This document shows, piece after piece, positions 1 to 8,604 of a stretch of 64,000 nt of DNA. The DNA lies in the NCBI GenBank assembly GCA_039795165.1, contig JBDKER010000018.1, positions 1 through 64,000 of the forward strand, in the 5' to 3' direction. This DNA is from V1-33 sp039795165. GTDB lineage: Bacteria > Verrucomicrobiota > Verrucomicrobiia > Verrucomicrobiales > V1-33. Position 1 is the stretch's first letter. Every line of letters starts with the position of its first letter. The position numbers and the translations under genes were made by a program. The notes under the pieces were generated by a model. The model ran no database searches and was not told the origin of the DNA. It saw only the letters and a program-made list of their open reading frames with translations.

Positions 1-121
1 GAAAAAGGACTTCACCAGAAGTCGAACACCCAACCCGCCTTCAACGCCACACCCCACAGCAGCTAAGCAAAGCCCATGCGGAGGCTCACTCTGGCTCGAA
101 ACCACTTGACCAACCTCATAG
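1..121. other. Left-edge segment with no supported gene
   Basis: This stretch does not continue the frame of the remnant that follows. The plus frame used downstream is closed by a TAG at 119-121. On the minus strand one frame stays open from about 119 to the window edge, but it is too short and unfamiliar to call. A second minus frame starts with ATG at 120 and stops after 18 codons. The base composition (C- and A-rich on the plus strand) differs from the G-rich coding sequence to its right. It may be the edge of a rearranged or foreign segment; nothing more can be supported. Confidence 0.4.
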
Positions 122-679
122 GGGCTGTGGCGGTCGACTACTCATGAAGGCAAGGCGTATGGCATTGCCTATTCCAAGGTCGGGAGTGATGCGTCGCAGA
201 TCAGTCTGTGGTCGTCGCCAGACGGTGGGGATTTCCGGAAACTGACCGGGCTGCAGCCGGGGGCGGGACTGCAGCCCAATGAGAGTACGCTCAGATTCCG
301 CGGCGATGGTGCGGCGGTGGCGCTGGTGCGTTGCGAGAAAAAGCGGGCCCATGCCATGGTCGGGGTGGCGTGGCCGCCCTTCCGGGAATGGACGTGGCAT
401 GACAGTGGCGAGGTCATTCAGGGACCCGATCTGCTGGTGCGCGAGAACGGTCAGGCCATCTATGCCGGCAGAGCATTCCGGGATGGACGGGCGGTCACGG
501 CGGTGGGATTCCTCACTGGGCAGCACCAGGCGATTCCGCAGATCATCCTGCCGTCAGGTGGCGACAACAGCTACCCCTCGCTGGCGTTCCGCGCGGACGG
601 ACAACTCGTCTGCGCCTACTATTCGAGCCATGAAGGCAGGGCTTCCGTTTACGTCGCCGTGATGCGCCTTGCGCCCTGA
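122..679 (+). pseudogene. 5'-truncated BNR/sialidase-like beta-propeller fragment
   Basis: A frame of about 185 codons is open from just after a TAG at 119-121 to the TGA at 677-679. The translated start (THEGKAYGIAYSK, then SLWSSPDGGDF) resembles one blade of an exo-sialidase or BNR-repeat propeller. The C-terminal half contains further blade-like text such as SYPSLAFRADGQLVCAYYS. Such proteins are normally secreted and several hundred residues long, so only the last blades are present. No ATG lies near the beginning; the first plausible start is GTG at 317, inside a blade. The upstream sequence does not extend the protein, so I read it as a remnant cut at about position 121-140. A frameshifted full gene beyond the window edge is the alternative. 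Confidence 0.5.
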
Positions 680-840
680 TTTCATCATGCATTCTTAATG
701 TCAGGAGTGGATCGTGCCAGTAAAGAAATCTCTTGCGGTTTCCTAGGGGAAAACCCATAACCCCGCTTCCGTTCCGCGCGGTCCCTGGGCCGCGTCCCCT
801 TCCTGTCCAGCCAATCCCTGTCCTGACCCCTTTTGAAGCC

Positions 841-1974
841 ATGAGCGAGGAATACGCCGAGCACCACGAAGAAGCTAGTCATGAAGCCGCTGCCGGTGAG
901 CGCGTGCACACACTTGGTCACGTCGATGACTACCTGCATCTCGGTCAGGAATATCATTGTTCGGACATCCATCTGGCGACTTCGTCGATGCCCATGTGGC
1001 GCCGATTTGGTCAGCTCCAGCCGATCTGGGAGAATGCGGATGTGCTCACGGCGGCCGACTGCGAGCGGTTGGTGAACAGCTTCCTGACCGAAAAGGAGAT
1101 GCGGCGGATCCGGGAGCGTGGGGACGTGGACTTTGCCTATGCGACTCCGTTTGGCCGGTTCCGGGCGTCTGTGGTCAAGCAGCGCCTTGGCTACGACATG
1201 GTTTTCCGGATCATCAACACTTCGGTGCGCACGATGAAGGATCTGGGACTGCCGGATTCGCTCAAACCCCTCACGCAGTATCACAATGGACTGGTGCTGG
1301 TGACGGGATCGGTGGGTTCCGGGAAGTCGACCACGCTGGCGGCGCTCATGAACGAGATCAACAACGAGCGGACCGACCACATCATCACTCTCGAGGATCC
1401 GATCGAATACGTCTTTGAATCTGCGAGCTGCCATGTGAACCAGCGGGAAGTGCATACGCACACGGAATCCTTTGCGGCTGCGCTGAGAGGTGCGCTGCGG
1501 GAAGATCCGGATGTCATCATGGTGGGGGAAATGCGGGACCTTGAGACCATTTCGCTGGCGATCACGGCTTCCGAGACTGGTCACCTTGTGCTGGGGACGC
1601 TGCATACGGGATCGGCGGCGCGGACCCTTGATCGGGTACTCGACGTGTTTCCGACTGACCAGCGCGATCAGATCCGCATCATGGTGAGTGAATCCCTGCG
1701 CGGGATCATTTCCCAGCAGTTGGTGCCGCGGGCCGACGGGAATGGCCGGGTGCTGGCGATGGAGCTGCTCGTGAACACGCCGGCGGTCGGCAACTGCATC
1801 CGGGAAGGCAAGACCTTCATGCTGCCCGGCATCATGCAGGTCGGCAAGGCGCTTGGGATGATCACGATGGATGATTCCCTGAAGGATCTTTGTTCCGCCG
1901 GACTGATCACACAGGAGGAAGCCATCTTCCGCGCGATTGATCAGGATCAGATGCGCCGTGACTTCAAGCTCTGA
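841..1974 (+). CDS. PilT/PilU-type pilus retraction ATPase, paralogue 1
   Basis: A 377-residue hexameric secretion ATPase of the PilT family, which disassembles type IV pilins at the inner membrane to power retraction. The Walker A is GSVGSGKST (about residues 156-164), a variant of the usual GPTGSGKST. The Walker B region reads DVIMVGEMRD, followed by the histidine box around TLHTGSAARTLDRVLDVFP. A C-terminal PAVGNCIREGK matches the PilT AIRNLIRE-type motif. The start is placed at ATG 841 because the reading before it is proline/arginine-rich and unlike the family; a longer start at 733 is possible. It has an acidic, His-rich N-terminal extension of about 25 residues. A second PilT follows after 53 bp, so one may act as a PilU-like accessory. 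Confidence 0.88.
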   Translation: MSEEYAEHHEEASHEAAAGERVHTLGHVDDYLHLGQEYHCSDIHLATSSMPMWRRFGQLQPIWENADVLTAADCERLVNSFLTEKEMRRIRERGDVDFAYATPFGRFRASVVKQRLGYDMVFRIINTSVRTMKDLGLPDSLKPLTQYHNGLVLVTGSVGSGKSTTLAALMNEINNERTDHIITLEDPIEYVFESASCHVNQREVHTHTESFAAALRGALREDPDVIMVGEMRDLETISLAITASETGHLVLGTLHTGSAARTLDRVLDVFPTDQRDQIRIMVSESLRGIISQQLVPRADGNGRVLAMELLVNTPAVGNCIREGKTFMLPGIMQVGKALGMITMDDSLKDLCSAGLITQEEAIFRAIDQDQMRRDFKL

Positions 1975-2027
1975 TCCGACCCGAATTCATCCCTGTTTTT
2001 CCAACCCTTTTTTCTTTTCCTGCGGCC

Positions 2028-3113
2028 ATGGCTAACAAGATTGACGCCCTTTTTCACGAGCTGATCACGCGCAAGGGGTCAGACCTGCACATTTCGGAGG
2101 GTCAGCCTCCCAAGATCCGGATTCATGGTGGAATTCACCCGATCCGGGAAGAGATCCTGACACATGAAGAGATGGAGGGGATGCTCACGGAGATCTGTGA
2201 GCAGAAGGCGTGGGAGCGGTTTCTGGCGCGTGGCGACCTCGACTTTGCCTATGAGATGGACGAGGACAGCCGGTTCCGCTGCAATTACTTCAAGCAGAAC
2301 AAGGGGTATGGTGCGGTCTTCCGGATCATTCCGACGAAGATTGCGACCCTTGAGCAGCTCGGGATCCCGCCGGTCGTGAAGCGGTTCGGCGAGATGCGCA
2401 GCGGGCTCGTCCTGGTGACGGGGCCGACGGGTTCCGGCAAGTCGACGACCCTCGCGGCGCTCATTGATTATGTGAATTCGAACTACAGCCGCCACATCAT
2501 CACGGTGGAGGAACCGATCGAATTCGTGCACCGGAACAAGAAATCGATCATCACGCAGCGGGAAGTGCCGATTCAGACGCCGACGTTTGCGGATGGTCTG
2601 CGGGCGGCGCTGCGGGAGGATGCGGACATTGTGCTGGTGGGTGAGATGCGGGACCTTGAGACGATTTCGCTGGCGCTGACGGCTGCGGAGACGGGCCTGC
2701 TGGTTTTCGGTACCCTGCACACCAACAATGCGCGGAAGACGATTGACCGTCTTGTGGACGTGTTCCCGTCTGACCAGCAGTCGCAGGTGCGCACCATGCT
2801 TTCGGCCTCCCTGCGCGGGGTGGTGGCACAGTTGCTCATGAAGAAGGCTGACGGCAAGGGCCGGGTGGCGGTCAACGAGATCCTTGTGGCGACGCCGGCT
2901 GTTTCCGCGATCATCCGGGAAGGGGCCACGCAGAAGCTGACCGACGTGATTACGGGTGGGGCCTCGCTGGGCATGCAGTTCATGGACCAGGCCGTCTGGG
3001 CGCAGCTGCAGTCGGGAGCGGTCACTCCGTTCGAGGCCTACATGAAGGCGATCGACAAGGCGCGGTTCCGGAAGTTCCTGCCTGCCGACGTGGCCGACTC
3101 CATGGGGGGATAA
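2028..3113 (+). CDS. pilT: Type IV pilus retraction ATPase PilT, paralogue 2
   Basis: A 361-residue PilT homologue of normal family length. The N-terminal PAS-like part includes GSDLHISEGQPPKIRIHG. It is followed by a canonical Walker A GPTGSGKST (about 132-140), a Walker B IVLVGEMRD and the box TLHTNNARKTIDRLVDVFPS. The C-terminal motif is PAVSAIIREG. It is more canonical than the gene just upstream, so it is the better candidate for the main retraction motor. The ATG at 2028 follows a T-rich, SD-poor leader, the same arrangement as the preceding gene. No pilB, pilC or pilin gene lies in the window, so the rest of the pilus machinery must be elsewhere. Confidence 0.92.
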   Translation: MANKIDALFHELITRKGSDLHISEGQPPKIRIHGGIHPIREEILTHEEMEGMLTEICEQKAWERFLARGDLDFAYEMDEDSRFRCNYFKQNKGYGAVFRIIPTKIATLEQLGIPPVVKRFGEMRSGLVLVTGPTGSGKSTTLAALIDYVNSNYSRHIITVEEPIEFVHRNKKSIITQREVPIQTPTFADGLRAALREDADIVLVGEMRDLETISLALTAAETGLLVFGTLHTNNARKTIDRLVDVFPSDQQSQVRTMLSASLRGVVAQLLMKKADGKGRVAVNEILVATPAVSAIIREGATQKLTDVITGGASLGMQFMDQAVWAQLQSGAVTPFEAYMKAIDKARFRKFLPADVADSMGG

Positions 3114-3209
3114 TCCGCATCTGCTGGAATTTCATGGTTGCCGTCCGTGCGCCATTTCCGCTACATCTGAAGCTCAAACGCCGACCTGAACATCGCAATT
3201 CTCTAGAAC

Positions 3210-4604
3210 ATGAACGAAGCCGTCGTCACGGAAAAAGAACTCCCCCAGGGATACCGCAACACCTATGATAAGGCGGTCGCCGCCATCAAGATGAACAACC
3301 ATGGCTATGCCGTGGAGCTGCTGCTGAGTGTGGTGCGGGACGTGCCATCCTTTCTGGATGGCCGCCGCATGCTGCGGCAGATGGAAGTGAATCTGAGTGG
3401 GGGAAAGAAGAAGTTCCTCGACACGAGTGCGATGAAGCTGCGCAAGCCGCAGGCCACCATGAAGACCGACCCGGTGGCGGCACTTTATGAGATCGAGGAA
3501 GTGCTCAAGGACGATCCGTTCAGCATGGCGGCCAATGTGGCGCTTTTTGATGCGGCCAATGCGGCTGCCATGCCGCTGACGGCGGCCTTCGCCCTGGAGA
3601 CGGCGCTCAAGGGGAAGCCGGACGACAACAAGCTAGGGCATCGTCTGGCGGAGTACCTGATGGCGCATGATGACCCGGAGCGGGCCATCAAGATCTACGA
3701 GCATATTCTGAAGCATGATGCCACGGATGGCGAGGCGCGCCGCGGGGTGACCAATGCCAATGCCCGCCTCTCCATGAAGCGGACGAAGCTGGACCAGGAA
3801 GGCACGAATTTCCGGTCGCTTCTCAAGAGTTCGAAGGACGCGAAGCAGCTCGAAGACATGGCGCGGGTGGGTGCGACCAAGGAACAGATGCTCGAGCAGA
3901 TTGCGCATCTTGCGCCGGATTACGAAGCGAATCCGAATGACATCAATGTGGTCCGCAAGATTGCCGACCTGTACGAGCGGATCGAGGACTGGGAACAGGC
4001 GCTCGCTTATTACAGCTGGGCGTATCAGCTCAGCAACGGTGACACGGCCATCGAGAACAAGGTGCACCGTCTCCAGGACAAGCTTGACGAGCTGCACATC
4101 CGTCAGCTCAGCGAATACCTCGAGGCCAACCCGGGAGCAGAGGATGCGGAGGCGCGCCGGGCGGAACTGGCTGATCTCGAGCGTCAGCGCAGCGAGAAGC
4201 TCGTGACGGTGGCGAAGGAACGGGTGAATGGGAATCCGACCGATCCTCAGCTCCGTTTCGAGTATGGAACGCATCTGTACAATGCGGGGCATTCGCGGGA
4301 AGCGATTCCGGAACTGCAGCGGGCCAAGAATAACCCGCATATCCGTCACAAGGCGATGCTCATGCTTTCCCGGTGCTATGCGGCGAGCAAGATGTACGAC
4401 CTTGCCTTCACGCAGCTGCAGGAAGCCGACAAGGAAATGGCGGTCATGGACGGCACCAAGAAGGAAGTTGTCTACGAAATGGGCCTCATGCTGGAGAAGC
4501 AGGGCAAGGGACCGGAATCGCTTGATTGCTTCAAGCAGATTTACGCGATCGACTACGGCTACCGCGATGTGGCGGCCCGGGTGGAAGGTGCCTACGGCAG
4601 CTGA
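3210..4604 (+). CDS. Tetratricopeptide-repeat protein
   Basis: A 464-residue soluble protein without a signal peptide or membrane segment. It is helical throughout, with TPR-like text at several points (AEYLMAHDDPERAIKIYEHI near 150-170, DLYERIEDWEQALAYYSWAY near 250-270, GTHLYNAGHSREAIPELQRA near 350-370). A charged coiled-coil-like stretch lies around residues 275-325. TPRs are protein-interaction scaffolds. It begins 96 bp after the second pilT and ends the plus-strand run, so a role linked to pilus or secretion ATPases is possible but only inferred. Its last 13 bp overlap the convergent gene at 4592. Confidence 0.8.
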   Translation: MNEAVVTEKELPQGYRNTYDKAVAAIKMNNHGYAVELLLSVVRDVPSFLDGRRMLRQMEVNLSGGKKKFLDTSAMKLRKPQATMKTDPVAALYEIEEVLKDDPFSMAANVALFDAANAAAMPLTAAFALETALKGKPDDNKLGHRLAEYLMAHDDPERAIKIYEHILKHDATDGEARRGVTNANARLSMKRTKLDQEGTNFRSLLKSSKDAKQLEDMARVGATKEQMLEQIAHLAPDYEANPNDINVVRKIADLYERIEDWEQALAYYSWAYQLSNGDTAIENKVHRLQDKLDELHIRQLSEYLEANPGAEDAEARRAELADLERQRSEKLVTVAKERVNGNPTDPQLRFEYGTHLYNAGHSREAIPELQRAKNNPHIRHKAMLMLSRCYAASKMYDLAFTQLQEADKEMAVMDGTKKEVVYEMGLMLEKQGKGPESLDCFKQIYAIDYGYRDVAARVEGAYGS

Positions 4605-5002
4605 CCGCTGGGCACTTCATCGAGTCTGACGCTCAGGAATTCCCCTTCCGCCATTTTGAGAAAGAGTGGCGGAAGGCGGTCCTGGGGGTAATTTTCCTGA
4701 TCGGTGTAGACTCTTAGTTCTTCGACGGGGAAGGGGACGGCGAACATGCGGTCGTCGCGTGCCTGGATGGGTTGGTCTGTTTTCGGTACGAGGGCGTAGC
4801 GTTTCCGTTCGAGCACGAATTCCGGGGGCGGGGCACCGGCGACGTACCATCGGGTATCGCCGACGGCGGTGGGCCATGTGATCTGCTGGAGGCCGGGCGT
4901 ACGGGCGTTGTGCCAGACGACGGCGGCAGCGGCGGCGATGAGGAGGGAGAAGAGGACGAGAACGCGACCGGGCGTGCCGATCGGTTTATTGCGTGCTTTC
5001 AT
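4592..5002 (-). CDS. Small membrane-anchored hypothetical protein
   Basis: A 136-residue protein with a short basic N-terminus (MKARNKPIGTPGR) and one hydrophobic helix at about residues 14-30. The remaining hundred or so residues are predicted to be periplasmic. I recognise no family. The frame is preserved across the whole region, and the basic-then-hydrophobic start looks genuine. It is the last gene of a minus-strand series (panB, glycosyltransferase, epimerase, this gene) and lies 115 bp downstream of the epimerase, so cotranscription is plausible but unproven. Its 3' end overlaps the TPR gene by 13 bp tail-to-tail. Confidence 0.6.
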   Translation of the reverse strand: MKARNKPIGTPGRVLVLFSLLIAAAAAVVWHNARTPGLQQITWPTAVGDTRWYVAGAPPPEFVLERKRYALVPKTDQPIQARDDRMFAVPFPVEELRVYTDQENYPQDRLPPLFLKMAEGEFLSVRLDEVPSGQLP

Positions 5003-5117
5003 GGTGGGGCGGAGAACTCTGGTCGGCGACCTGCCATGGGGGTGGTCCGGGGCCGGGGCTGGTTCCGTCGTGGAGGGGAAGGAACCAGCCGCCGGGGGAC
5101 GGGAAGCGGGCGGGGCC

Positions 5118-5972
5118 TCAGGCGAGGCAGTTGCGGATGAACTTGATGCCGTCGCGGTAGACTTCCTGTTCGTTGCGGAAGAACGGGCGCCAGACGCGGG
5201 TGGCGGCGGCGAGGTCCGGGAGGGCGCTACCGAAGGCTTCGATGGTCACGTAGCCTTTGTATTTCTTGGCTTTGAGGTGCTGGAGGACCGGGCGGATGAT
5301 GCTTTCGCCGTTGTGGGTTTTGCCGGGGGTACCGCGGTCGTTGGCGGAGATGTGGATATGGCTGATGACGTCGAGGTTTTTCTTGAGAGCGCCGACGGGG
5401 TCGCGTTCCTCGATGTTGGTGTGGAAGGTATCGAACATGGTTTTGAAGTTCGGGTGGTCCACGAGCTTCACGTAGGTTTTGGCCTGTTCCATGGTATTGA
5501 GGAAGTGGCTTTCAAACCGGTTGAGGGGTTCGATGGCGAGGTGGATGCCGGCTTTGGCGGCGTAGTCGGCGAGCGGGCGGTGCACGTCTGCGGCGCGCTT
5601 CATTTCGTCGGGCTGGGGGCCTTTGCCGGTGAAGACGCCGAGGACCTGGTAGTACGGACCGCAGAGGAGTTTGATGCCTGCGCTGTGGCCGCAGTCGATG
5701 ACACGCTTGAGGTGGTCGAGGGCCGCCTTGCGGTTTTTGGCGACGGTGCTGGTGGGGCTGTGTGCTTCGTCAGGCGAGACGGTGACGGCGGTGGATTCGA
5801 GTCCATTGTCGGCGAGAGCCTTGCCGATTTTTGCGAAGTGGGCGGGGTCGCTGGTATCGAAGATGGGGATTTCGACGCCGTCGTATCCAGTTTTCCTGAG
5901 TTCCTTGAGGATGGGGAACTGCTGTTCAACGAAGTGAGTGGTCCAGAGAAGGAGGTTGAAACCGATTTTCAT
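5118..5972 (-). CDS. Sugar 3-epimerase of the D-tagatose/D-psicose 3-epimerase family
   Basis: A 284-residue TIM-barrel protein of the xylose-isomerase-like superfamily. The four metal-site residues of ketose 3-epimerases can be read in order: Glu in AIEPLNRFE (about 150), Asp in FDTFHTNIEE (about 182), His in SHIHISANDRG (about 206) and Glu in YVTIEAFG (about 244). This spacing and the EPLNRFE/DTFH text fit D-tagatose or D-allulose 3-epimerases, which interconvert ketoses at C3 using a divalent metal. There is no signal peptide, so it is cytoplasmic. It lies 66 bp downstream of the ArnT-like gene on the same strand. The true sugar substrate cannot be told from sequence. Confidence 0.82.
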   Translation of the reverse strand: MKIGFNLLLWTTHFVEQQFPILKELRKTGYDGVEIPIFDTSDPAHFAKIGKALADNGLESTAVTVSPDEAHSPTSTVAKNRKAALDHLKRVIDCGHSAGIKLLCGPYYQVLGVFTGKGPQPDEMKRAADVHRPLADYAAKAGIHLAIEPLNRFESHFLNTMEQAKTYVKLVDHPNFKTMFDTFHTNIEERDPVGALKKNLDVISHIHISANDRGTPGKTHNGESIIRPVLQHLKAKKYKGYVTIEAFGSALPDLAAATRVWRPFFRNEQEVYRDGIKFIRNCLA

Positions 5973-6038
5973 GGTGGGCGGAGACTGGCGGGCACGGCCC
6001 GGGTTGGCAAGTCAGGAATGCGCGGAGGAAGCGGGCTG

Positions 6039-7721
6039 TCAGCGTCCGGTGAGGACGTAGCGTTTGTCGTCGGCTGAGCCTTCGCCGACGCGGCCTTGGA
6101 CTTCGGTGAGGACGGAGGCGAAGCCGCGGCGGGCGAGGCCGGCGCGGGTTTTTTCCTCGTTCCATTTACGGATGGGGACGAGGACGTGAGTGGAGTCTGC
6201 GGGGATAGCCGAGAGGCTGGCGCATTCGGTGGTGTGCGGGCCGAGGTAGAAGAGGAACGGCTGCGGGCCGGGGTAGAGGGCAGCGATGCGGGCGTCGGGT
6301 CCGGCGGCGGCGAGGATCTGGCTGGCGGGGCCGCGGTGTTCGTGGGTTTCATTCCACTTGGGGATGACGAGGAAGCGCAGTTGGAGGGCAGCGAGGAGTG
6401 TGACGGTGGCCGAGGCGGCGATGAGGCGTGCCGTCGAGCCGGAGGGCAGGCGGAAGCTCGCGAGGAAGAGCAGCCATGCGGCGACTGCTCCGGTGCCGAG
6501 CCAGACCACATGGACGCGGGCGACGGCGAAGCTTTCCGTGACTGGCAGGAGAGCACCGGCGAGGCTGAGCAGGGCCATGGCCGCGAGCAGGGCTTGTTCG
6601 GTGGCGCGCCAGCGGAGCGGGACTTCCTGGCTGGGCGTGCGGTCCAGTTGTTTTTCGTCGAGAACGAGGAGCCAGATGGCGAGGAGGACGATGGGGGCGG
6701 CGAGGGGAAGCTGGAAGCGTGCGTGGGGTTCCGGGATGAGCGAGAGCAGCAGGCCGGGAAGTGCGCTGCCCGCGGCGAGCCCGAGCAGGAGGCCGCGGGA
6801 TCGGCCCGGAAGGAATTCCGCCGCGGATTTTCCTGCGGGACGCCACCAGATGAGGGCCAGCAGCGAGGGCAGTGCCATGATGAGGATGGTTTCGAGGGGC
6901 GACAGCATCCATCCGGTGAGGTCGAACCGTTCCGGCATGAGTCGGCCAAGGATCTGCTGGGACCAGACATCGGACTGGTCGCGTCCGCCGGAGGCCTCCG
7001 TGGCAGCGGCGGCCGCGCGGGAACGCACGGCGAGTACCCATGGCAGCGGGATGAGGAACTGGAGGGCGAGCGAGGCGAGGTGGGCGGGCTGGCGGAGGAG
7101 AGAGAGTGATTTGGCGTGGCGCAGCGTGATGAGCACCATTGGGTAGAAGAAGAGGAGGAAGACCGGGCCTTTGGCGAGCGAGGCGAGGCCCATGAAGATG
7201 GCTGGGGGCAGCCAGAGCCGCCAGTGCGAGTGACCCCGTTCCCATGCGGCGGCCCAGAGCAGGGTGGCCATGCCGTAGAGGCCTACATAAAGGGCTTCGA
7301 TTTCCGCGAGGCGGCCTTTTTCCACGAGACCGCCGCAGCAGAGCAGGGCTGTGGCGAGGAAGAGCGGGAACTGTGGATGGTAGGGCGTGAAGGCGCGTCC
7401 TGCCAGCAGGGCCGTGATGGCCATGGCAAGGATGGCGAGTGCGGAAGGAAGACGGGCAGCCCATTCGCTTTCGCCTCCGTGGAGGCGGAAGCTGCCGGCG
7501 ATGGCCCAATTGATGAGTGGGGGCTTGCGGTGGTATGGTTTGCCTTCCGAGCGCGGGAGAATCCAGTCGCCGCTCTGCACCATGACACGGGCCGGGAGGA
7601 TGCGGCGGCCTTCCTCGCCCTTCAGTTCAAACGATCCGAGGCCCGGAAGGTAGAGGGCTGCCCAGAGCAATACGGTGAGGAGCCACCATTTCCATGGAAG
7701 GCCGACTGCCGGGTTCCGCAT
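6039..7721 (-). CDS. ArnT/PMT-like integral membrane glycosyltransferase
   Basis: A 560-residue polytopic protein with about a dozen hydrophobic segments. After the first transmembrane helix a periplasmic loop carries an acidic-Arg motif (LKGEEGRR) and HRKPPLINW. These are the marks of GT-C enzymes such as ArnT (GT83) and protein mannosyltransferases (GT39), which transfer a sugar from a polyprenyl-phosphate donor to lipid A, proteins or other envelope acceptors. The start is ATG 7721: it overlaps the panB stop as TGATG and has an AGGAGG sequence just upstream, so it is translationally coupled. Upstream in-frame text to 7820 belongs to panB in another frame. The acceptor is unknown. Confidence 0.85.
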   Translation of the reverse strand: MRNPAVGLPWKWWLLTVLLWAALYLPGLGSFELKGEEGRRILPARVMVQSGDWILPRSEGKPYHRKPPLINWAIAGSFRLHGGESEWAARLPSALAILAMAITALLAGRAFTPYHPQFPLFLATALLCCGGLVEKGRLAEIEALYVGLYGMATLLWAAAWERGHSHWRLWLPPAIFMGLASLAKGPVFLLFFYPMVLITLRHAKSLSLLRQPAHLASLALQFLIPLPWVLAVRSRAAAAATEASGGRDQSDVWSQQILGRLMPERFDLTGWMLSPLETILIMALPSLLALIWWRPAGKSAAEFLPGRSRGLLLGLAAGSALPGLLLSLIPEPHARFQLPLAAPIVLLAIWLLVLDEKQLDRTPSQEVPLRWRATEQALLAAMALLSLAGALLPVTESFAVARVHVVWLGTGAVAAWLLFLASFRLPSGSTARLIAASATVTLLAALQLRFLVIPKWNETHEHRGPASQILAAAGPDARIAALYPGPQPFLFYLGPHTTECASLSAIPADSTHVLVPIRKWNEEKTRAGLARRGFASVLTEVQGRVGEGSADDKRYVLTGR

Positions 7722-8494
7722 CAGCGGCCTCCTTTCACCGATTCGATGTAGTCGCGGGCGGCAGCCGTCACTGCTCCGGCGACATCTGCCCGTGCCTTGG
7801 CGAAGGGCGGACGGAACCATGGGAACGAGCCGACCACATCAGCGGTCACGAGCACGGAGCCATCGCAGTGGGGGCCGGAGCCGATCCCGATGGTCGGGCA
7901 TGTGGTGCGGGCCGTGATGGTGTCGGCGACGGCAGGCACGATGCCTTCGAGGACGATGGCGAGGGCCCCGGCACTGTCGAGCGCCATGGCATCGCTGAGG
8001 AGGCGGGCTGCTTCTGATTCGTTCTTCCCCTTCTTCCGGTAGCCTCCTTCTTCGCGGACGCTCTGGGGGAGCATGCCGATGTGGCCGACGAAGGCGATGC
8101 CGTCTGCGATGATGGCGCGGACCTGGGGAAGCATGGCGGTGCCGCCCTCGAGCTTGATGCAGTCGGCCCCTGCTTCGGTGAGGAGGCGTGCGTTGCGGAC
8201 AGCCTCGGCGGGAGTTTCGTAGGAATGCCATGGCAGGTCGGCACAGACGGCCGCGCGCTGCACGCCGCGGCAGACCGCCCGGACGTGATGCAGCATATCC
8301 GCCATGGTCACGTCCACGGTATCTGGGTATCCGAGCACGACCATGCCGAGGCTGTCGCCCACGAGCACCATGTCGATGCCGGCTTCGTCGAGCAGCCGTC
8401 CTGTTGGATAATCCGCGGCCGTGAGCACGGCGATGCGCTGGCCTGCCGGCTTCAGCGAAGCGAAGGTTTTCAGTCGTTCAGGTCTCGGAATCAT
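7721..8494 (-). CDS. panB: 3-methyl-2-oxobutanoate hydroxymethyltransferase
   Basis: Ketopantoate hydroxymethyltransferase, the first committed step of pantothenate (CoA) synthesis: it adds a hydroxymethyl group from methylene-THF to 2-oxoisovalerate. The 257 residues match the usual family length of about 260. Visible family text includes VLVGDSLGMVVLGY with the metal Asp, KLEGG, FVGHIGMLPQS and the catalytic-Glu segment VLEGIVP. The start is set at ATG 8494 (MIPRPERLKTF), which fits the family N-terminus better than 8533. No panC is in the window. It is the first gene of a run that continues into a membrane glycosyltransferase by a one-base stop/start overlap, an unexpected pairing. Confidence 0.93.
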   Translation of the reverse strand: MIPRPERLKTFASLKPAGQRIAVLTAADYPTGRLLDEAGIDMVLVGDSLGMVVLGYPDTVDVTMADMLHHVRAVCRGVQRAAVCADLPWHSYETPAEAVRNARLLTEAGADCIKLEGGTAMLPQVRAIIADGIAFVGHIGMLPQSVREEGGYRKKGKNESEAARLLSDAMALDSAGALAIVLEGIVPAVADTITARTTCPTIGIGSGPHCDGSVLVTADVVGSFPWFRPPFAKARADVAGAVTAAARDYIESVKGGR

Positions 8495-8604
8495 GCGTCG
8501 GGGGAGCCATCGCGATTCCCCCATGCGGTGCAATCACGGAGTCGTGATGCCCTGTGAAATCGTGGCTGCACGGGAACGGGGGATACGGTAGGGGGGGAGC
8601 TGTC

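Noticed and set aside
733..840. Upstream start for the first PilT gene
   Set aside because: The added 36 residues are Pro/Arg-rich and unlike any PilT N-terminus.
7722..7820. Upstream start for the ArnT-like glycosyltransferase
   Set aside because: ATG 7721 has a good AGGAGG and is followed by the first transmembrane helix; the extension is panB read in another frame.
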